From Chloromonas sp. AAM2 (taxonomy: Eukaryota; Chlorophyta; Chlorophyceae; Chlamydomonadales; Chlamydomonadaceae), in assembly GCA_004335635.1 (NCBI GenBank), contig QAXH01003962.1, forward strand, positions 1 through 10,702: a stretch of 10,702 nucleotides of DNA, written 5' to 3'. Positions 1 through 10,500 of the stretch are shown piece after piece; position 1 is the stretch's first letter, and each line of letters opens with the position of its first letter. Under the pieces are notes generated by a model. It was not told the DNA's origin. It saw nothing but the letters and a program-made list of their open reading frames with translations, and made no database searches. A program made the position numbers and the translations under genes.

Positions 1-88
1 TATGTGGCAGCCTCAGCACGCACAGCACCAGGCCACCCAGATCAGCAAGAGCAGGAATTTGGGCCCTGGCTGACTCATCTCTGCGCAG

Positions 89-203
89 TTTCAGGAGATC
101 CAAGAGTGGAAGAGTGCGCCACCAGTGGGAACGACAAAGAGCACAACCACAGGCATTGAGCTGCCAGTGCAGCTGGAGGTGCTGCACGAGGAGGAGCAAC
201 CAG
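89..203 (+). CDS. candidate upstream exon, possible end strand of another C2 domain
   Basis: An acceptor (CTGCGCAG, ending at 88) opens a frame reading FQEIQEWKSAPP, then GIELPVQLEVLHEEEQP, and a CAG|GTGTGA donor follows at 204 (phase 1). A tryptophan followed about 20 residues later by a hydrophobic strand resembles the W-to-last-strand segment at the end of MCTP C2 domains. The confirmed-looking exon 2797-2905 has the same layout: it opens in phase 0 next to a tryptophan and closes in phase 1 after the strand. It could be an earlier C2 domain of the same gene or the tail of a different gene. The acceptor could also be six bases further on, at TTTCAG. Confidence 0.4.
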
Positions 204-484
204 GTGTGACGGTTGTGCTGCCTAGAACGGCATCTATCGTGGTGTGTCTAGGAGATGGCCAGTGTTCAAGCACATTTTGTCACACCCACCAGCGCTGGGC
301 AAATATTCATACTGGTACAGGCACTCCATGGGTATGTGAATGAGTGGGCGTGTTTTGACATCTGTAATGTCCCGCAAGCATCCATGTACAAGATCATCAT
401 CACTGCACACATATCGTAATACCTCCAATTCAATTGTTTTCATGTAAGCAAAGTACCTACACTTTACTGGCGGTGATCATGCAG

Positions 485-606
485 AGGAAGCTGATTCAGG
501 CGCAGCAGCGGAGGAGGAGGAGGAGGGGGAGGAGCCCACCACGCCCACCAGGCAGTGCTTGAGCGGGTTCAGGCCGGAAGCCAGCCAGGGGCCAACAGCC
601 TTGTGG
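485..606 (+). CDS. candidate exon encoding an acidic linker
   Basis: An acceptor (ATCATGCAG, ending at 484) would join in phase 1 to the 89-203 exon and read EEADSGAAAEEEEEGEEP, then PTTPTRQ, before a stop at 618-620. The gaggaggagg repeat creates the glutamate run. No convincing donor was found, so the right limit is approximate. A second frame across 555-764 is also open to a stop near 765. Which frame is coding, if either, is not settled. Confidence 0.25.
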
Positions 607-767
607 GTTTGAGCAAAGTAACCGCAGCTGTGGATTACCCCAACGTCTCCGTGGTGTTTGCACACAGGCTGGCAGCTGGCAGTCAGAAAACAATCTTGTA
701 CCATCACGCAGCTGGCATCACCACACAGCTGCGGCAACCCAAACCAGACTCTGCCAATTCACAGTGA

Positions 768-1381
768 CAGAGGCGGTGTTGCCTGTGTCATAGGCGTAGT
801 TTCAGCTACCCATCAGCGTGTTTAGTTGCGATCTCAGCAAAGCTTCTTTGAAGGATTACCGCATTTATCTACAAGCATAGCCTGGCTGACCAGTCCTCCC
901 CATGGCCACCCAAGTAGAGGACATCAAGTGGCTGCCGTCCAATCACCGCACGGACTTTTTGTTCACATGGACCTCCACAGTGGAGACTAACATCTGCTGC
1001 AACGGTGCAATCACATCAGCCTGGCAGAGACCGCATATAACTGTGTATAAAGGGGATCAGCGGGCCCACCTGTACTACATTCACCGGTATGCAGAACAGA
1101 GTGATTGGCCGGTGCCCCTCGGAGGGTTTGCCATATGTTTGGCTTGCGAAGCAAAACACCGCAGTCAGTTCCAGTAGCAGGAACAATTCGGTTCCAATGA
1201 CGTGGAAAGAGTGGCACGTGCCGTTAGCTGCAGCGACGATCTTCGCATTGCCACCCCACCATGCAATAAAACCTAGCGAGTTGCATTCCAGCCGAGGTGC
1301 TTCATGAGGCTGGTGGCAAACAAGCAACTGCCACCACGGCACGAAAACCCTTGAAAACTCAACGGTAACCTCTTGCACGTA
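768..1381. other. non-coding stretch before the first confident MCTP exon
   Basis: I see no exon here that I can support. It carries copy A of the interspersed repeat (about 1012-1093), a TATAAA at 1046-1051 inside that copy, and an AATAAA-like stretch near 1265. It is either a long intron or the 5' flank of the MCTP gene. Open frames across 902-1177 run straight through the repeat and look accidental. Confidence 0.5.
1012..1093 (+). repeat. interspersed repeat, copy A
   Basis: Starts CACATCAGC and ends CACCGGTATGCA. It is the most divergent of the longer copies: the core reads CCGCATATAACTGTGTATAA where copies B, C and D have CCGCATAGCACTGTGTAAAG. The extra TA creates TATAAA. The later blocks GGGGATCAGCGGGCCCACCT and CACCGGTATGCA line up with copy B. 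Confidence 0.75.
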
Positions 1382-1509
1382 ATGCTGCACCCATTTGAGC
1401 AGCAAACCTTGGCGTTGCAAGTGCATCGCGCTGAATCGCTGCCCCTTGAGAAGGATGGCAGCGAGCCAACGTGCTTTGTTGCAGTGGGAGGTGCAGGCCA
1501 GGTGTCCAA
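1382..1509 (+). CDS. exon: first two strands of C2-1
   Basis: Reads LALQVHRAESLPLEKDG, then TCFVAVGG, which fits the opening strand, loop 1 and second strand of a C2 domain (compare a plant-type VRVVKARDLP...DPYVEV pattern). One loop Asp (EKDG) is kept, but the usual Asp-Pro-Tyr is replaced by Pro-Thr-Cys. The ATG at 1382 is in frame with a purine at -3; an acceptor ending at 1402 (GAGCAG) is the alternative left limit. The donor chosen is AA|GTACGT at 1510 (phase 2). GGAG|GTGCAG at 1491 is the alternative and would join directly to the 2027 exon, but would leave the C2 domain short by a strand. Confidence 0.55.
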
Positions 1510-4500
1510 GTACGTGCATGGCAAAGTCAGCACAAGTGTAGACTCAGTAACCGTGGTAGTAGACGTTGTTAATGCAGCATTCTGTTCATTGAATGAGATT
1601 GAACATCGGAACTGGACGTGCTGATGCGTACACAGGCCGCTGCCAACATGTACCTTGCGTGGTACATGTTGTCCCCAGTGGGGCCGCACGCAGCCTAGCC
1701 CTGACCTTCAGCTCTGTGCATCCTCACCAGGTGGGAGCTCTCTCCATCTGTCCTGAGTTCTGACCTGCACATTACGCGAGCGCGATCCGGCCTCACCGAC
1801 CGCAGGCAGCTATTCGTACAAAACTTATTGGGCTTTTACATCAGCTTAGCCGGAACCGCATAGCACTGTGTAAAGGGGATTCAGAGAGCCCACCTGTCCT
1901 ACACATCCACCGGTATATGCAGTGACAAATTGTTGTTTCGAGTCCTCAGAAGCACAGCATGCCCATTCAACGCTTCTGGGCATTCACGGGGTCATTGAGT
2001 CGTGTCTTGACGCACGTTGCATGCAGGCTGTGGCTCATCCGAGCTGTTTCTGTTGCGAGAGGACGACCTGTTGCTCACCAACATGGTGCTGAGCCTCAGT
2101 GTGGTGGCGGTCAGGGGTGGGGGCGGCTCATGGCTGTCATCCAGTTCCTCAGCGACCATTGCACAGGTGAGCACATATGTCACATGCATATATGCTCACA
2201 ATGTAGGGCAAAGTGCAAATGGTGCAGACATAAGCCCACATGACACAAGCACATGCATGTATCATAAGGGCGCAGGGGCGCATGATACTATGTTACATTT
2301 TTTGCAGGCTCACCTGGACCTGAGTGAGCCGGACGGTCTGCTGCTGGGCGGGCTCCGGCGCGGCCGCACCGCGCTGCTGCACCTCCCGCTGCACCCGCCG
2401 CACAACGACCAGGGAAACAGGGCGCCGGCAGCGGGCAGTGGGGCGCAGGGCGGGGCGGCTCGCTTGTCCACATCATGCAGCGGGGCAGTGGTTGCGGGAG
2501 TGCAGACCGGGCTCAGTGTCGCTCTCAGCCAAGGCCGCACACAGGCCCCACAGGCAGTGGGCGCCACGTTGCCATCGCACAAGGACCCTGCCCCCGGATC
2601 AAATGCCATTGCCGGAGGGGAGGAGTGGCAGGTGCGCATGAACAATCGAGTTGTGTGGTAGGCGCATGCTCCCATTATCTGTGCTATAAATCTGTACGGC
2701 ATGTTGATCACTTATGCTCCATCATCCGCGTCATGATGCCATGATTATCGTTTGTGAGTAAGATTGGTTGTGCTCCTGTCCGGTCCTGTGCCACAGGACG
2801 TTCCTCGCGCAAAGACTGCAGCCCCGGGCAGCGGGTCAGGGGGCGCTGGCCCAGTGGGACTGCTGGTGGTGTCGTGCTGGCTGCAGCCAACCTGGTGCGA
2901 CACTGGTGAGCAGAACTGAACGTGTGATGTGCATCAATTGGTTGGACTGGAATGGCACTGGAATGGCAGGCACAGGAACAGTACTCTTAGGCTCCCAGTT
3001 TGTGCTTCACATGTAGTGCTGACGCTGTGAAGTCACTTGGCTGACAGCGCAATGCAGGACACCATGAACACACGCTATGCTTCTTACTTATTGAGTGCTG
3101 CCGCTACACAAAAGAAGTACAAATGCTTGGAGATTGATCAATGCTGATTCTGTAGAGCCGCTTGCTCGGGCAAGGCCTTTCTTGTGGTTTAGACGCGAAC
3201 GCCTAACCCTGTGGTCTAAACCAGTCATGCAAACCAAACACGGTAGTCCTTACCTAAGCCTCGCTTATGCCGCACTCTGCCCTGTTTGCTTGTGTTTCCA
3301 GGTCACCTGAGCAGCTGGTCGCCTGACCTGCAGCCCTCCTGGTGCCTGCCGCTGGACCACCTGCCACCCGGCGGGGTCATGCACAGCGTGGCAGCAGTGG
3401 CGTACAACGAACCGCCCGTCACAGTACTCAGGATAAGGCAAGGGGGTTGCTGCACCATGCTTGAGCATAGCAGTGGTGGATCTGCCGACTGTGAATGTGC
3501 TGGTCAGATTGGGAACATGGCCAGAATCTGGTCCTATCATTTTCGGGACGGCGGCAATGTGCTGGCAACGATTGACTGCAACGGTCCACAGGCATGTCCA
3601 GGGGCATCTGCGGGCACGGGTCATGCTTCTTTGTCTTGATTTGTCTTGTCTCGTGCCGTTCAAACGCCACACAGCCCCAGGCTCCCGTTCGCATTGTGAC
3701 CAGGCTGCGCTGTTGGCCTCCACACGACAAGTCCTGGCCACCTTGCTCAAAGGTTCAAGTCTGGTTCTCAACCCAGACCCGCAGGTGGCCTTCAGTTGGG
3801 GTTTGGCTGTTTGGGGCACATCAAAAGATGGGCCACGCTTGAGTCCTGTGGTTGCTGGAATGAGCTGCTACATGGTCTGATGCGTGCATGTGCAGGCTCC
3901 TTGGCGTGTGGGGCCTGACTAGTCCCACCCCTGCGACCCAAGGGCTGGCACGTGGCTCTTCCAGAGCGCTGGCATCCAGCAGCAGACGCAGCGTGGGGCC
4001 GGCCGGGGGCAGCGGGACACAAGCAGCTGAAGGGGGTGGCGCGCGGTCGGCACGGGTGGGTGGGGGAATGGAATGGAAGGTTGTTCAGAAGCCGGGCTTG
4101 TCGGCGTGCTTGGCTGCATGATACGCGGCCTGAACTCGGCCCCCTGAAGCATGGAATCAAGACAGCAGGCTTACATCAGCGTAGCCACAACCGCATAGCA
4201 CTGTGTAAAGGGTTGCCTGAATGCCCAGAACCGGTCATTCCTGACCCAAGCATTGTGGAGTTGGTTGTGATTGGGAGAGCACACATGGGCACATGCACAC
4301 CGTACTCTAGGAGTGTCCATGCTTGTGGCAGGGTCACACAGTTTCTGTCTCTGCCTGTCAGCACAGGTTTGTCCTGGCAGCTGGTATGCCATCCATCATC
4401 TTGAGGAGAGCGTGGGGCAGAGAGTCGCATTTCCTGGCATTTGTTGATCCCCTTGTGAATGTGTACAGCAACGGTCGTCAAGCCACCAGGGGTGCTTTTC

Positions 4501-7500
4501 ACCAGTACCCATGCCTTGGTTCACCTTTCACCAGTGTGGGCCGGTACGGCAAGCCTGAGTGAAGCTATGCGTGTGAAGCCATGCACCTGGCCCACTGCCC
4601 CACAGGAGGTTGGTTTGCGCATTCAAGTCCATGGCAACGAGCTCTTAGCCCATGTGGGAAACTTCTTTGGAAAACTCCACCACGCGCTGCACAAAGACAG
4701 GGACAAGAAGCCACAGGACGCGCCCGCCCCGCCCACCCCTGGCCCGCTCCCCAGTGCTTCCGGGGCATCCAGTGCTGTGGCCCTGTCCCGCTCGCCCTCG
4801 GGACCACAGGGCGTGGCACAGGACGGTGAAGTGGTGGAACTTCAGCAGCTGCATGGAGTGGCAGCCAACAGCCCCTTCGCCTCCCGGGGCCTCACTCCAC
4901 CACCCAGTGCGGACAGCCCTACACTCGCCTACCCCTCAGCTGCCCTCACGCCACAGTCCAGCACCAACACCTTGCGTCCTGCCGCTAGTGTCAGCAGCCT
5001 AACGCCTGCGCCGAGTGTGGGGCTTGTACGGCCGGCTGCAGGAGATGAGGGCGGGGCGGAGGGGCGCAGACAGGGTGCTGCGGCGGGCTGGGACCCGCTG
5101 CGCCACGTGGTGGTGACCAGCCTCGGGGCCGGAACACCCAAACACGTCAACAATGTGGTGAGCAGTCTGACAGCAATCCAGGGTCGAGTGCAAAAGTGCA
5201 ACTAACCCCGACCGCGACCTGCTGATTTTGCTGCCCCAACATGTGTTGAATTCCATGTCATCTCAGCAAACGCTTTGCATGTACCACCACTACAGAGCAG
5301 TCCAGCAGTTATTTGCTTTTCAGCTCTGGGCAGGTCATGGCAGCCTTCCTGTTGATCGCCTCTGTCTCGCTCGTGCCTGTCCTGTCCTGCGCCACCTGCC
5401 CTGTCTTGCGCTATTTGGCTTGCTTTACCTGCACGGATTGTCCGGGAAGCCGCCCTGGCCTGCCCTGCTCGGCTGGCTTCCGCGTGCCACTGACAGGTTG
5501 ACCAAAACCAATACCTGTGGTTTGCCCGTTGCTCGCAGCTTGGAGCTCTGGAGGACGCGGGCTTTGCCACCACAAACGATGCACCCGCACTGGACTGCGC
5601 ATTCTGCTGGCTAAAGGTGAATGTACAGATGTAGCGCAACCGCTATCGCTTGGAAGACACATCTCGTTCGGCCCCTTTACCTGCCTGCTCTGAACGGGTT
5701 ATTCATTTACAAATGCTTACAGATCTCGTGCGAGGGCCAGGAGCACATCAGCCGTATGGCCGCCATCGCGCCTTCCTGCCCACTGCCCGGCACCGCTCGC
5801 ACCGCCAGCCCCTCCCCCCCTCTCCCATCTGGCGCCAGTGCGTCGTCCAAGGCGCAGCCGGCGCCTGGTGTGCAGCAAACCAGGGGCGCTGGTGGTCCCG
5901 CTGCCGCTGCGGCCAGTGCCCTGTTTAGCGGTGCGCCGATGAGTGCGGGGTGGGCCGTGGACGAGCCACCCATGCTGCTGGGGGTGGCCCGGCCGCTGCA
6001 CCCAGGCAACCAGTTGGGCATGGAGTTGGACCTTTGGGCGTCAAAGGATAGCAAGTGAGTGGCACTCCCGGGCAGGGCCAAGGGCAGGGTTGCATGTATT
6101 AGCGCACCGGGGTCAGCTGGGGCTGCAGTGAATCGCAAGGACTGGAAGCAAGTGGCTCGTAATGCATTTCCAACCGAAGCAATAGACAGCTGAAAGGCGG
6201 CATGGCTGCAGTTGATAAGGAGCAGCGCTCATGTGGCCGTTGTTCGCAAAATTATGGATGGTTTGACCGGTTCGCGGTGTTGTTGTGTGTTGCTTGTTGG
6301 CAGGAGCCGCGGCAAGTCCCTGGTCAAGCTGACTGCACCCCTGTCACGGATACTGGAGGCATGCAGGCTTGTAACCGGGGCAGGTGAACCTACAGGGTAT
6401 TTAACGGCAACTCCTCACAGTCCGCTGCAACATCTACACATTTGCGCATCACATGACAATGGCCATAGAGTTGCAACTGAACAAGCAACGGCAGTATACA
6501 TGTCGCATGCATGCTGACACAATGGAGTACGGAGGCTACTGGATGACTGCATTCACGCACCATGTCACGTGTGTGTGCAGGGGCCCCGGGCGCTGATGGT
6601 CTGGGCGAGGATCAAAGCGTGTCCAGTCGGCCGCGTCCGCCTGCGGGCAGTGCGCTGCTTCAGCGGCTGGGGCTGCAGGAGCCCGGGGGTGTGCCGGCCT
6701 TCATGGACCCCAGCGCATGGCCGCAGGGAGAGGTGCTGGTGCAGGTGGGCAGGAACACCCACTGCATTCAACCTTTGTGGATACGGATGTCACGTATCTG
6801 GGTTGTGTCTGAGCTTGTATGCATGAGAATCCAAGAACGGATGTCTAGGGCTTAGATTCCTGTTGTCCTGTTCCCAGCCAAGGCGATGCCTCAGCACCAG
6901 TCGTGCATGGGTAGAGGGTCTTGTCTGCTGCAGGTGGTAAATTCGAACCAATTTTATTAACCAATCTGGAGCCATTGCATTCAGTTTCTTCAGAGTGAAC
7001 CGTCTAGTCCTTGACTTGTGTTGTTGTGCGCCAGGGTCGCATGGAGGGCGGGGGGGCAGTGGCCGTGGGTCTGGCGGTAGAGGCCGTGGATGCCGACGAC
7101 AGAGCTCGCATGCTGGGACTGCCGCTCTTGGACACGATGCAGGCACAGCAACAGGCACAGACACAGCCACTGTCAGAGAGACAGCCACTGTCAGAGAGAC
7201 AGCGGCAACACTCACAGTCGCTTGAATCAAACCGCAGCACAGGACAGTCGCAGCCACACAGACAGCAGTCTTCACCCCAGGCTAGTTTGCCGTCTATTGA
7301 TGATGGCGGTGGTAATGTCGATGCTTCACAGGGCCGGCAACCACAGCAATTGCCTGGCTCCGTTGCACCGGCCCTGGCCTCCAGCAGCCAACAGCCCATC
7401 ACTCTCGCTCCTCCGGCCAGCCAGGACGCTGCTCCCACCCCTGCCCTCACAGAGTTTCCAGTTGGGGGTCAGGTGGTGGCTTGGTCCCTGCAGCCCCCTG

Positions 7501-10500
7501 TGCTGAACGACTGCATACCAGGGGTGGGCCCAAGGCAGCAGCGGGCAGCCAGTGTGAGTGCAGGGTCAGGGCCTGGCAGGCCGCATGCACCCACTCCTGT
7601 GCACTCCAGTAGCGGTACAGTGGGCTACCTAGACCTTGTGCTTCACTCTACCAGTCTGGTGGTGCCTGCAAAGGACTCGGGAGGCGGGAGTGGGGGTGGG
7701 AATAGCGGGGGGGGCGCGGGACAGCCGGAGCCCAACAGCGGCTGGCAGTCACAGGGCAAGACATATGATTGCTACCTCGTACTCAAGTAGGTGGTGGCAG
7801 TAGTCAAGGGAACGCATGCTCCAGAGTATCTGGCTAACAGACAGGCATTGAGTCAAAGCCTTGGAGCAGAGCAAGCACACCAGGGCAACTGTCCACTTTG
7901 AGCGCGTACAACGTGTCATATGCATTGGTAATTTTGGACATCTGCCGGCCACATCGGTCGCATCTTACAGTCGCATCTTTCTGACACGACGTGGCTTCGG
8001 AAGCTTTACATCCGTATGACCAATGGACTCCCCATGCCGGTTCAGCAAAGCCACTGATCGCCGCTGACCCTGTGTGTGGTTTTGCCCGCAGGTCCGGCCC
8101 CTACTGGGTGGTGACAGCCCCCCGGCCCATCGCGCCGAGCAGCGCTCCCGCGGTGTGGGACCTGGCCGCGCGCCTCCCGCTGGCCCACCCTGCGCAGATG
8201 GTCACGGTGGCGCTGTTCCGCGCGGCAGAGGGAATGAGCGCGGCGCGGAAGGTGGGGGCTGTGCACGCGCAGGTGGCGATTGCCATGCGTCATCTACACC
8301 GCAAATTTTTGTGGATCGCTCGCCAATGTTTCATGTTGTTTCCCGCTCGGCATGCGCGTCCCTGTTCACTCTTTGGGCTTGTCTGACGCAACTCATCCGT
8401 GAGGCAAGCTGAGCCTGACTTGATTGCCTGGTGCTGCGCGCCTGGGCTGCAGGTCGCCAGTGCCACGCGTGCAGTGGTGGGCATTCACCTGTCCAACGGG
8501 GACCAGCTGCTAGGGCGCCTGCGCCTGCGCGCCTCGCAGCTGCGTGCCCGGATGCTGCATGCAGCAGTATCACTGCCCATGTTGGGGGAGAGGTCCCAGT
8601 CGCGCGGGCCGCCCGTGGTGGCCACCTGCCAAGTCAGCCTCATGGTGAGAGGCAGCGGGAGGCAATGGGCGTAGCAGCCACGTGTCAGGTACACCGCTGA
8701 GTGTATGGCGGTGGGTACCTGATGCCCGGATGGTTACAGTGTATCATACTGACATGGCTTCGGTCAGGCTGAATGTTCCGTTGGTAAGCGGCCACACATC
8801 GGCCACAGGAGCGGCATGGTAGCATCTAGAGTCAAGATGCAGGCAGGGCGCAGGCGACATGTGCATGTCAGATGGGCTGCATGGTGGCAAATGGTGCTAG
8901 TGGCTGCAAAGTTGTGTATGGGCCAGGCAAACTGGTCGTCACACACTTGCTACACCATGCGGACCTTGCCTTGCCGACGCCTTCCTGTCCGCCGCCTCTC
9001 CATTGCTTGCAGGCGACATGGCCACTACTGGACCGTCTTCTCGCCGCCTACGCCGAACCTCCCACCTACGGCCCCATCATGCTCTTGCAGATGGGCTGCC
9101 TGGCAGGTAGGGCTGTTTAGCACGGTTCATGAACAGACAGCAGGCATGGGCCAAACAATTGGAACATTTGCAGCTTACGTTTCGTTGCATACTACGTCCG
9201 TCGTGCCCCCATGGGTGTCCGGTACGCGTGGCTGTTGGATCAGCATGTCCTGCCTTGCATCAGCGTAGCCAAGGCCGCATAGCACTGTGTAAAGGGGATT
9301 CAGAGAGCCCAGCTGCCCTGCACATCCACCGGTGTATGCATGCCTTTCCAAGTCAAGAGTGAGATGGTTGCTGACACAGCAGATCTCTTGTGCGTATCAA
9401 CTAGCTTGATATTGACTGTTGCCGGGCAGACCGTCGCCATGAGAGGCAAGAAGAGCCGCAGAATGGACAGGGAATGCCCGGACAAGGCCAGGAAAACGAG
9501 GCCAGAACGAAGACTGATGATTCAATGCGTCTGGCGACTGACTAGTATCAGTTGTCTGGAACCACCGGTGACTGAAATGGACCAGGTTGAACAGGTTTGG
9601 ACAGGTTGAACAACACTTCTGGAAAGATGCAAATGTGGATGCAGCTTGCCAAAACGCATCGAATGAAATATGGAAGTCGTGATGGGTTGATTTCAGAGTC
9701 TGTTTCTTGCCCTACAGGCAGCTTCAACCCCTTGTCCGGCCATTGTATGGAAAACATTTGACCAGCCAAACTACCGTCACAGCACCTCCTGCCCAGCACT
9801 GGCTGTTCACATGTGTTCCTTGTTGAAAACACTGGCCATACATCAAGACTCGAGAACATTGCCCACTATCCACTGTTCTGATATGATTACAGATAGAGTT
9901 GCTGCTTGCCCGATCTACCACCACTAGCAGCTGTGCAAACTAGCGTCTCTGACGTTTCCAATCCAGGTATCAGCCTGAGGCGCAGCTACTTGACACTTGT
10001 ACTTGACTTCAATTCACTTGCCTTACAACACATGGCAAGAACATGAGATGTCATGAGTGCAGACGCAGGTACACCCAAATGGCGTTGTGGTGCGATGTCC
10101 TGCGATGCCTCAGAGACCGATGTCAGCCCTGCATCAAGCTGCCCATGAGTCATGTGCGCAGGTGATGACGTGCGCAGTCCCTTCCTGGGCCGACCCGGTC
10201 TGGCTGTGTCAGAAGAGGCGATCGAGCGCAGGCGCAGGCGTGCAGCCCTGGGTTGGCTGAGCAGCTGCTCGCCAGCCCTGAGCCACCGGGTCAGCCGCCG
10301 GCTGCTGGAGGACGGGCGGGGGGACTTCTCCCTTAGCCGTACACTGGCCAATTGGAAGCGCGTCATGACGGTGCTGGGCTCGGCTCAGCCTGCCATCCAG
10401 TGGTGGAAGGGCGTGCAGAGCTGGCAGCGGCCCTGGCACTCAGGCGGTGTGGCGGTGTGTGTGGTGCTGGCCGCGGCCTGGCCGTCCCGGGCTGCGTCCC

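Noticed and set aside
902..1177. 91-residue plus-strand frame starting MATQVEDIKW
   Set aside because: Its second half is the interspersed repeat and there is no homology or fitting splice site.
1016..1519. 167-residue minus-strand open frame
   Set aside because: It runs through repeat copy A and antisense to a C2 exon, with no recognisable domain.
1838..1875. A functional tRNA gene in the repeat
   Set aside because: A box A-like stretch is present, but no acceptor stem pairing, anticodon arm or convincing box B could be found.
3265..3819. 184-residue minus-strand open frame
   Set aside because: It is antisense to two MCTP exons with convincing splice sites and C2 content; composition alone explains the openness.
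5228..5614. 128-residue plus-strand frame
   Set aside because: It covers an intron and reads the 5539-5616 exon in the wrong frame; only the other frame joins to C2-3.
7004..7450. 148-residue minus-strand frame, Cys- and Ser-rich
   Set aside because: It is the reverse complement of the Gln/Ser-coding linker exon; the Cys/Ala pattern is a mirror of CAG repeats.
9340..9609. 89-residue plus-strand frame after repeat copy D
   Set aside because: It sits in the long intron with no domain and an arbitrary start; 9107 to 10162 joins well without it.
9583..9612. Two 11-base copies of CAGGTTGAACA
   Set aside because: Too short and isolated to be called an element; likely local slippage.
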